DNA of 64,000 nt from Chionoecetes opilio (taxonomy: Eukaryota; Arthropoda; Malacostraca; Decapoda; Majidae), in NCBI GenBank assembly GCA_016584305.1, contig JACEEZ010018148.1:370183-434182 (forward strand), given 5' to 3'. This document shows, piece by piece, positions 47,201 to 64,000 of this stretch (its first letter is position 1; each line of letters begins with the position of its first letter). The translations under genes and the position numbers were made by a program. The notes beneath the pieces were generated by a model that saw only the letters and a program-made list of their open reading frames with translations, made no database searches and was not told where the DNA came from.

Positions 47201-49308
47201 TTTTGTTTGGCATTTCCACAGAAAACCATCCTTTGATCTGGAATGTTTTGTCCAATTCATCCAGTTATCACAAGTATCACACAACTTCACACTTTAAAAG
47301 TCTGTTTTGTTGAAGCCACCGAATAACTTTAGTGAAATCATCACACAACAGTGGTAGGACGGTAATTTGGAAGGTATTGCGTGCTATGGTCGACTGATTC
47401 CTAGGACTTTTTTTTTTTTTGCCCACTTGCTTTCACTTTCCACTTACTTCACTTCACTTGGAAGGTGAAGTCAGGTCAGGTCTTGACCCCACCTGAAGAA
47501 CTGTCCCCCCAGTTGTTGCCACCTGAAGAACCGTCACCCCAGGATATCCCACCTGAAGAACCGTCACCCTGCCAAACTCTGGGGTGATGGATCTTCAGGT
47601 GATCCCTTTGAAGTATATATACAATAAAGGGATCAAATTTGTTTTCCCCTTTTCAGAGATAGATTTGACAAATTGTTTCCTACAGATTTAGGGAACCTTT
47701 GCAGATATAAGTTTGTAAGTCCTTTCCCGCCCTTATTAGTTGGGTTTTTCTTCTTCAGATCTTCACAGATCCCATCAGATACCTCTAAAACGTAATTATA
47801 AAGTGGGGGAGAGATGCCCCCAACCCCCCTCCCTCCCCCTGGACCCCCCAGAAATATTATATACTAACCTAACCTCACTATAACCTAACCTTACCAATAT
47901 CCTCCTAGTGAGACCTAAGGGCAGGAAAGGACTAGAATTTTACCAGGTTAGGTTAGGTTGTATTGAGGTCAGTAGTTTTTTTTGTGGCTTTTTTTTGTGG
48001 GTCTCGCTAAAAGGTTATTGGTGAGGTTAGGTTAGGTGAGGTTAGGTTAGAGGGAGGTTAGATAAGTAATATTAACCATATTCTTTTGAGGGTCCAAGTG
48101 GGGGGTCGTTTAGGGGTGTGGGGGGGTTGTTGGGGGCATATCTCACCCACTTTATAATTACGATTTAGAGGTATCTGAATGGATCTGGGAAGGTCTGAAG
48201 AAAAAAAAAACTATTAAGGGCGGGAAAGGACTCTTAAAATATTACCTTTAGGACATATCTTTTTCAGTAAATCAGGATGAACAAAGTGTGGGCCCATGTC
48301 TGAGGCGGTTTTAATATGATTTAATGCATTAGCTGCATCACTCAAGATAATTGGATCTCATGAAGTGCCGATGTGGATCTGGTGAGGTCACTGTAGACGA
48401 CCAGATGGTCACGAACATGGAGGCAAAAGTATTAGTATTTCAGCCATATTTTTCGGGTCAACAGTCAAACCATCTTGATTGCATTCAAAGTGGACAAACA
48501 AAAGGGCAACCTAGATTTATAACCACTGTGTATATATGAGTGAAGCAGTTTTGGTTAAGATGAGTATTTATCATGAATATCCTCTCCATGAGTTATGTCT
48601 CTGTCCTGGGTGTATGTCTTTTGTCCAGTGCTGAACGTTCGTATCAAGAATTATATGAGGAGTTTCACAAGCAGTAGCCAGTAGATGAGTTTCTCCAGTG
48701 GGTTGCCCTCAGCTGGTGCCCCAAGCATGATGTCTTATCAAAACCAGTTTCTTGGAGGGGTTTTATTCCAAGGTTTATGTAGCTTTCTGTGGACCAGATA
48801 TTAGTACCCAATGCGCAAATTATAGACAAAAAATTTCATGTAGGCATAAACAGCATCTATGTACAAAAAATCAAAATCCTTATCTACTGTGCACTAAAAA
48901 CCATCAATAAGTCTGAAATTAGCCCTTGGCCAGAAAGAACTGGCATCATTGAAGGAAGGATATCATTTGGGCCTCCCTTAGAAAAATATACAAAATCCGA
49001 AAAGTTGAAATAAATTTGAAAAAACGACATCAAGATCTATCAGAAAAACGGTTTCGTCAAAAATATTTGCGGGCTGCACAGAAACCAAAATTCACCAAGT
49101 AACCTTTCCCGCCGGTTACTTCCTTAAACCCTTCATCTTCCCCTCCCATCTCTCCCCCTTCCATAATTTTTCCTCCCATTCCCATCCCTTCCCTACGATG
49201 ATGAAAACTTCCCCCGTCAAGAGAGAGGAACCTTCCCGTCGGCTACTTCCACTTACCATTCGGGTCTGGGATCAGCAAGGTAGTGATATTTTGCTGGTTT
49301 TGAGACAT
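35260..49308 (-). CDS. Dp: Transcription factor Dp (E2F dimerisation partner)
   Basis: Eleven coding exons on the minus strand join in frame to 531 aa: 49257-49308, 42918-43048, 42472-42559, 41374-41531, 40343-40545, 39572-39740, 38404-38613, 37390-37538, 36557-36639, 36296-36379, 35260-35528. Nearly all donors are GTAAG-type. Dp pairs with E2F to bind cell-cycle promoters. The N terminus ([16 protein letters not shown]) is followed by a [11 protein letters not shown] motif and a Gln/His-rich stretch (exon 5). The winged-helix DNA-binding domain, about residues 215-300, carries [25 protein letters not shown] and the signature [20 protein letters not shown]. The dimerisation region continues with [12 protein letters not shown] and a basic-acidic coiled coil; exons 8-10 encode the marked-box part ([16 protein letters not shown]). 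An acidic tail ([18 protein letters not shown]) ends the protein. Intron 1 (6.2 kb) is full of LINE debris and a SINE. Confidence 0.95.
36126..36290. repeat. (AAT/AAATA)n low-complexity tract in a Dp intron
   Basis: Imperfect AATAATAAAT repeats run right up to the donor of exon 10 (36296). The Tyr/Leu-rich frame across it is not coding. Confidence 0.85.
38683..38886. mobile_element. piggyBac-type MITE in a Dp intron
   Basis: CCCCTTCACACCCAGA on the left and TCTGGGTCTCAAGGGG on the right are imperfect inverted ends. TTAA flanks both (38679-38682 and 38887-38890). Length 204 bp, non-coding. Confidence 0.65.
39085..39143 (-). mobile_element. LINE 3' end with ATCAATCA tail
   Basis: The minus strand reads CTGGCACATTGCCCC, TTGGCATTACAATCAAGC and ends in AATCAATC. 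It is the same terminus as at 14290-14440 and 18727, in the Dp intron between exons 6 and 7. Confidence 0.65.
40575..41345 (+). pseudogene. LINE reverse transcriptase remnant in Dp intron 4
   Basis: The frame at 40620-40755 reads [20 protein letters not shown] and then [18 protein letters not shown], the start of an RT palm domain of a LINE common in decapods. The next frames show the [17 protein letters not shown] block around 40800 with stops and frameshifts. A minus-strand relative is at 45360-45620. No function remains. Confidence 0.75.
42680..42830 (+). pseudogene. Short LINE RT remnant in a Dp intron
   Basis: A forward frame reads [16 protein letters not shown], then [12 protein letters not shown] after a stop. 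This matches the family pattern of an RT palm A motif (D..KAFD.VPR..., WAL..LGV). The first catalytic Asp of the palm is visible. Short and decayed. Confidence 0.55.
44261..44444 (-). mobile_element. tRNA-derived SINE, copy 3
   Basis: On the minus strand: head CCCGTCAGGGTGGCTCGG, A box TTGGTAGAGCTGCGGG, B box GGTTCGAGCCC, body GTATAGTCAATAACC and an ATCCTATC tail. The tRNA-like part is better kept than in copies 1 and 2. In Dp intron 1. Confidence 0.85.
44600..45250 (+). pseudogene. LINE ORF remnant in Dp intron 1
   Basis: Decayed frames include LHVDDTML, a degenerate YADDT catalytic box (second and third palm aspartates), around 44795. Downstream is a Lys/Arg-rich C-terminal section ([13 protein letters not shown]) near 45160. 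Several stops interrupt it. Family assignment beyond non-LTR RT is uncertain. Confidence 0.5.
45360..45620 (-). pseudogene. LINE reverse transcriptase remnant, minus strand
   Basis: The minus strand reads [19 protein letters not shown], then [18 protein letters not shown]. This is colinear with the remnant at 40575 and with the same family of LINE. The catalytic Asp of the FMDLEKAYD motif is changed to Asn here. A stop follows. Confidence 0.7.
46811..47607. mobile_element. ~800-bp MITE with tandemly repeated terminal motif
   Basis: AGGGATCACCTGAAGATCC at 46811 is mirrored by GGATCTTCAGGTGATCCCT ending at 47607, and the match extends through GTCACCCCAGA. On the left the motif CACCTGAAGATCCGTCACCC recurs six to seven times at a 29-bp period (46818-47010). 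Three variant units (ACCTGAAGAACCGTCACCC) lie at 47491-47575. In Dp intron 1. Non-coding. Confidence 0.75.
47715..48246. mobile_element. Palindromic MITE family, copy 2
   Basis: Arms AGTCCTTTCCCGCCCTTATT ... CCTCTAAAACGTAATTATAA and the inverse ending GGGCGGGAAAGGACTCT. CCTAACCTAACC and GGTTAGGTTAGG stretches in the centre are themselves inverted around 47950. In Dp intron 1. Confidence 0.65.
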
Positions 49309-49960
49309 CCTGGCTTTGTATGGGTCTCACGGTAACTATCAGGGATTTCAGTGGCCTTGTAGACGCCCGCACAATGCCATAAACCGGTCACAGAAAAACA
49401 ACAACAAACGGGCCAACGAGTGCAGGGTTCCTAAAATGGCGAGCTCTTCACTCCCTTTTCGGCCACTTGATATGCCTTCTGTGGCCTACATTTTACAATA
49501 ACATGGATAGGATAAGATATCCCATACATTCATTGACTTGGGAGTGTGGTGTACCGGGTAATACGACCAGCCGGGGGGAGAAATAGGTGTTGGTGGCCAC
49601 AGTGTTGGGTGGCTGTTATGATCTTGGCGGCGGGCAGCAGGCTGGCCCGCTGATTGGTCAATACCTGTCACGTGGTACACTGCGGGCCTGAACCAACACA
49701 CCAACCTTTAATTCCTGCCTTTTCTCGTCTTAGCATTCATTGATTGTACTTTGACAGCATTCATAAGATGTTAAATGCGATCATTCTGATGAGTGGATGG
49801 CTTGGAACGTGTAGGCCGTGCTATAGTATGCATTCCCAGGTGGTTAGTCAATGAGCTGTCGCAGGGAATGGGAACAGTACCTCGCACCGACCAATCAAAG
49901 AGCAGTTTTCTGTTTCATGGCTTGCCGCGAAAATTTGTTTCCTTTTGTTAACGGTGGAGC
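49100..49960. promoter_or_regulatory. Dp 5' region with CCAAT and E2F-like motifs
   Basis: TTTCCCGCC at 49105-49113, about 150 bp inside intron 1, matches the E2F consensus TTTSSCGC. On the minus strand TTTTCGCGGCAA (about 49923-49934) is E2F-like, upstream of the start codon. Inverted CCAAT motifs (GATTGGTC about 49653, GACCAATC about 49888) and a CACGTG-like CACGTGG lie in a GC-richer stretch at 49540-49700. E2F/DP genes are often self-regulated, but the sites were found by eye and one E2F-like string is also part of dispersed repeats elsewhere. Confidence 0.35.
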
Positions 49961-50484
49961 TACTCAACTAGGAATCAAACAAAAAACAGATGTTACTCTT
50001 ATATTACACAACATATGACATAGAGAGATATAGGTATGAATACTATGTATTACCGGTCGTAGAACGTTTCCAGATAACCTGGGAATATTCCTTGATTCTC
50101 TCTTTGCAGGAAGTAAAGTATTTCTTTTTTTCGAAGCTTTTCTTTACAGGAACTACCACGTGTAGGTCTCATATGGCCTCTTATAGCTTCCTTATATTCT
50201 TCTAATGTCGTAAGAGCTTCTCCAATGGGATGGCCGCGACAGATCGAAGCTAGAGTCTCGATCCATTTATTCCTGTCTTTGCATTCCCTCCCTGCAATCT
50301 TGCATAATATCAAATCCTTGCATTCCTCTCTCACCCATTTCTCTCGTATATTCTGGCACTCTGACACCCCAGGCACTTGTCAAACAATGCATAGCTACTG
50401 CTTGGATCCATGACATTTGTCTTTCGTTCCAAACCTAAGTGTCACATGCATTTGTGATTGTTATAACTTACGAATATATAACTT

Positions 50485-50506
50485 TCCGAAGCAATTAATC
50501 CTTGAA

Positions 50507-50587
<81 letters not shown>

Positions 50588-50606
50588 TTTAAGGATTAAT
50601 TGCTTT
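50485..50606. repeat. (TA)n with flanking inverted repeat
   Basis: GCAATTAATCCTTGAATGAT on the left and ATCATTTAAGGATTAATTGC on the right flank ~75 bp of TA repeat. The whole can form a long hairpin. It could be a MITE whose core was taken over by TA expansion. Confidence 0.8.
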
Positions 50607-51189
50607 GGAAAGAGATATATCGTATTTGCTGGCGAATTCGACGCATATATTTTTTTTTTCCTGCATGCATCAAAAACTTGCCCTGTGTTCAATACAGCCG
50701 CATTGCCTATCAGACTGCAATTAAACTCTTTTGTTGCAATGCGATTTTTTTTCACGCCCGCCGCCAATGGTGACTGCTGCTGCTGGCCACCCATCCCCAG
50801 CAGCCATCGCAGGGCTGTCCACTTCCGGTCCTTTTTGGTTACCTCAGGCGCAGTTCCTCAGCTTCCTCTCCTCACATTGCTTCCGCAGCTGCCTCATGTG
50901 GACAGTCGTGGGTTTGATCCCTTACTTTCCTCGCTGGTCCTGTAGGTCCATCTTCTAGCAATTTCCTAACTGAATCTTGGTCATCCACTTTTAGGGGTTA
51001 TAAGGTGAAACTTTTGCTGTTGCCCTTAATTAAAATAAAAAATATGAATTTTATAGAGTCTGGCACAAATCTTTAATTTCCAAATTACCTTTATTCAGTT
51101 TCTATCCTTCTCTCTGCACCTTAATCTTTTAAGGTTTCTTTCAAACCGTTCTATTACAGCTACTGTAGACGGTCATTAATTGTTCTTCT

Positions 51190-52240
51190 CCTTATGCTGA
51201 CCTCCTTCTCCAGTAGTTTATCAATAGTGGTGTTCCTCAGGGTTCTGTCCTATCACCCACTCTCTTTCTAGTATTCATTAATGATCTTCTAGTCTATCTC
51301 AATGACCTATAGTATCTACTCTTACGCTAATGAGATCTACCCTGCATTTTTCAACGTCTTTCAGAAGACGTCCAACTCTACATAATTTAAGTGATTCTTG
51401 CAGGGATGTCACAGAGCGCTTATAACTTCTGATCTTTCTATAATTTCTGAATGGGGTAAAGCGAACCTTGTTTTTCTTCAATGCCTCAAAAAATCTAATT
51501 TCTTTATCTATCTATACTCGACATAACCTTCCAGATACCTATCCCCTCCTCTTCAATGGTACTCAACTGTCTTTCTCTTCTACAATTAATATTCTTGGTC
51601 TATCCTTTGCTAAAAATATCAACTAGAAATTTCACACTCATCTCTTGCTAAATCAGGTTTCAAGAAGTTAGTATAAGTGTCCTGTGGCGTCTGCGGCCAT
51701 TTTTTTCTCCCTTCTAGTTGCTTGCTCTGTACAGGGGCCTTATTCGCCCATGTATGGAGAATATCTCACATGTTTGGGAGGGATCCATCATCCATGCACT
51801 CATACAGCTCTCGTAAACAGGGTTGAGTCAAAAGCTGTTCGTCTCATCAACTCCCCTCCTCTGAATGACTGTCTTCAATCTTTAATTAAATCACCGCCGC
51901 AATGTTGCTTATGTTATGCTGCTTTCTATCTTCTACCGTTATTTTCATGCTCACTGGCATATTGCTCTTCTGAACTTGCTAACTTTATATCTTCCCCTCT
52001 CCCGCGACCTCGCTGCACTAGACTTTCTACAATAATTCTCATCCCTATTCTATCTATCTTATTAATGCAAGAGTTAACCAGTATCTTCACTCTTTCATCC
52101 CTTTCACTGGTAAACTCTGGAACTCTCTTCCTGTTTCTATTTTCCACTTTCCTACGACTTAATTATTTTTTCCAGAGGAGTGTCAAGACACCTCCCGAAC
52201 TCGTTGAACACTTGAAAGTTCAAGTGACTTTTGTGAACTG
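51190..52240 (+). pseudogene. Jockey-type non-LTR reverse transcriptase, broken
   Basis: The frame near 51218-51300 reads INSGVPQGSVLSPTLF and FINDLL, the RT palm B region. The next part carries a decayed YADD box (YANE near 51325), then ISEWGKANLVF. The last part (51684-52265) has NRVESKAVRLINSPPL and CTRLSTIILIP, typical of the C terminus of abundant crustacean Jockey-like ORF2. Several stops and frameshifts. The catalytic Asp pair is lost. It lies between the Dp and KCTD3 5' ends. Confidence 0.85.
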
Positions 52241-52532
52241 TCTCGTCGGTGTTTTGAAATTATGATATAAGGAACGAGGCAGACAGAAATCCGACAGAAA
52301 TATATAAATGTAGTTTAATCTATAATAAGATTTGGTACTTGGAACCTATCTAAACCAATTAACGCACCAACAGCATGGTTGTTAAACGACTCAAATTGTA
52401 ACGCCAGAATGAACACATTGCAAGTAGCAGTGACCAGTGCAGTGAGTGAGATTCGATGCAAGCGAACCCGTCTGTAAAAATGTGCTGCTGTAGTGTGCCC
52501 ACAGGGGAGAATAAACTGTAGAAACCATGGAG

Positions 52533-52533
<1 letters not shown>

Positions 52534-52578
<45 letters not shown>
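52534..52578. repeat. (TA)n microsatellite
   Basis: About 45 bases of pure TA repeat. Confidence 0.95.
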
Positions 52579-52580
<2 letters not shown>

Positions 52581-53182
52581 CACTTCGTACGGTAGCTACA
52601 ACCCAAGGATAGCTATTAGACTTAGTATAATCTTTCTAATATCCTTGGTACAACCTTCCCTTTCTCTTTCCTTTCCTTTCAGGGCGCAGCACATTACGAG
52701 TACTACATGGAAACAACACTTTAGGTTATTTGCGTTGTCAAATAAAGAGAGAGAAATATGGTATCCTGTCACAGGATTGTAAAAAAAAAAGAGTGAAAGT
52801 TTTATCATTCCATTAATAGCCATAACTACCGTAGATAACAGTAAAGTCGCCACCTGAAGTCAAGTCGCCAGGCGCCATATATTACGAATTATAGCATTAC
52901 TACTGATTTGTATGTGCCACTGAAGATGATACACAGTAGTTTATATCATGACTGTTTAATCTACCCTGTTTCAGCGTTGTTTTATGCTTTGTATCTGCAA
53001 GTATAGACGGTTTCAAATTTCGCTACGCGTTTTTTTTTCGGGCGACGACGACAGCGGTACGACACTCAATAAATAAACACTAGATGGCGACTCTACTGTT
53101 GCTAGCCACTTTGTAGATATTCTTGTAATTTGTTCATTTATAGCCATAATATGACACAGATGAAGACACAAAATGACACAGA

Positions 53183-53246
53183 CTCTCCAGATAGCCCCTT
53201 CTAACTTTCCTGAAATCATGGATGTAGAAATGTAAGTATTAACGCC
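53183..53246 (-). mobile_element. Fragment of the Helitron family, 0.5 kb upstream of KCTD3
   Basis: CTCCAGATAGCCCCTTCTAA, then ACTTTCCTGAAATCATGGA and GTAGAAATGTAAGTATTAACG, is the reverse complement of the 3' subterminal part of the Helitrons at 23400-23450 and 23980-24035. The hairpin and CTAG end are absent. Confidence 0.7.
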
Positions 53247-53339
53247 ACCACACGTCTGTAAACAGAAAAAAAAGTTGTCCTGGCGACTTAACTGTTATTA
53301 ACGAGCTATCACAAGTCATAAAATTGCACTGTCACACAC

Positions 53340-53595
53340 GCATCTATATTTCTCTATCCATCTATCTTTCTATTCGTGTATCTATCTATCTACTTATCTA
53401 TCTATCGATCTATTTTATCTTATATTTCTATCTATCTATCCATCTATTTCCTTCTACCTATATCTATCTACGGTACGGTAGCTATCTATCTATCTATTTC
53501 CTTCTATAATCTGTATATATTTATCTATCTACCTATCTATTTATCTATCTACCTATCTATTTATCTATCTACCTATCTATTTATCTATCTACTCA
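53340..53595. repeat. (TATC)n microsatellite cluster
   Basis: Imperfect TATC/TATT repeats with purer blocks at 53380-53410 and 53520-53592, ending about 155 bp before the KCTD3 start codon. Reading frames across it (Ser-Ile-Tyr-Leu repeats) are artefacts. Confidence 0.9.
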
Positions 53596-53704
53596 CGTTT
53601 TTTTTGTGGTGAGTATATGTGTATGTGTGTGCGTATGAGGAATAAAAACTGAAATACACACAAATGACCCCAAGTAATAACAACAGCTGACGAGTGTCAA
53701 CAAC

Positions 53705-53722
53705 ATGGCGGGTGCCGAGTGA
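53705..53722 (+). promoter_or_regulatory. Candidate uORF in the KCTD3 5' leader
   Basis: ATG GCG GGT GCC GAG TGA encodes MAGAE in a good start context (CAACATGG), 28 bases before the main ATG at 53750 and in the same frame, closed by its own stop. A further ATG at 53742 in another frame overlaps the main start. Whether both lie in the mRNA depends on the transcription start, which cannot be seen. Confidence 0.4.
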
Positions 53723-53749
53723 CGTGCTGGCCTGACTGCCGATGCTGCC

Positions 53750-63615
<9,866 letters not shown>

Positions 63616-63818
63616 GTTGTATCTGATTTGCGCTACGTAGAATTCGATATTAGTTTTGTAGGTAAACTACTTTTTGTTAGGATATGAACATTTTCAGCAA
63701 CAGATTTGAAACTTTTTGTAGCACTACTTAATTGTTGAGTAATTACATACATGTAGTACTGCAGGTTTTATGATTCCCAAGTTTTAATGAAATTCGTAGA
63801 ATAAAACAAGCACAAGAT

Positions 63819-64000
63819 TTAACCCCCCTATGCCAGCTTCTTGAATCCCCCTACCATACTTCAGTGCCGGCCAATTTTTGAATTTCTACAAATGACCTGG
63901 ATGCGTTCAGACACTTGCAAAACCATGGAAATAAATTATAAAAAACTCACCGAAGCCGGAAAGATAAAAAAATTCTACCACCTCTGGCCTAGACGAGACT
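63819..64000 (+). mobile_element. Possible piggyBac-like left end (runs out of window)
   Basis: TTAA (63819-63822) is followed by a C-rich terminus and, at about 63863, AGTGCCGGCCAATTTT, which resembles the candidate piggyBac end at 29041-29079. The other end is beyond the window. Confidence 0.3.

Noticed and set aside
50050..50376. 108-residue minus-strand ORF upstream of Dp
   Set aside because: It has a faint look of a LINE C terminus (CKDRNKWIE, CRGHPIGE), but too little to support a call, and no link to Dp is seen.

Overview
This window is eukaryotic nuclear DNA from an arthropod, most likely a decapod crustacean. The clues are GT-AG split genes with long introns, short interstitial tracts of the arthropod telomere motif (TTAGG/CCTAA), a tRNA-derived SINE with a TATC-type tail, a decapod-style Jockey non-LTR reverse transcriptase, and very dense DNA transposons, MITEs, Helitrons and microsatellites. 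The taxon is inferred from repeat content and was not proved by a search.

Three host genes can be assembled exon by exon with matching splice phases. (1) A BTB/POZ zinc-finger transcription factor lies on the minus strand, with coding exons at 29885-29968, 21830-22603 and 20641-20991 (402 aa). (2) A Dp gene (E2F dimerisation partner, TFDP family) lies on the minus strand in eleven coding exons from 49308 down to 35260 (531 aa). (3) A KCTD3/SHKBP1-family gene (BTB plus WD-like repeats) lies on the plus strand, with ten coding exons from 53750 to 63615; its 3' end is outside the window. Dp and KCTD3 are head to head, with start codons about 4.4 kb apart. An intact hAT-type transposase or domesticated ORF occupies 9252-11021.

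Layout: 1-7.6 kb is a nest of transposons whose order of insertion can be read from target-site duplications. 9.2-13.0 kb holds the hAT ORF and a PIF/Harbinger element containing a second, truncated copy of an uncharacterised element. 16.65-20.45 kb is an inverted-repeat element filled by a 41-bp minisatellite. 20.6-30.0 kb is the BTB-ZF gene; its 7.3-kb first intron carries two tandem Helitrons, a tract that looks like bad consensus sequence, and a dead piggyBac. 32.5-35.25 kb is intergenic. 35.26-49.3 kb is Dp, whose introns hold LINE remnants and MITEs. 49.3-53.7 kb is the head-to-head intergenic region with a broken Jockey element. 53.7 kb to the end is KCTD3.

The most notable observations are: an uncharacterised DNA transposon (3495-6187) with a perfect 8-bp duplication and a broken ORF that carries D, D and C-x2-H motifs; a 34-bp minisatellite that repeats the exon-8 5' splice site of KCTD3 exactly 21 times; a 40-bp tandem repeat at the 3' splice site two introns later; and a candidate 15-nt in-frame microexon in the same gene.
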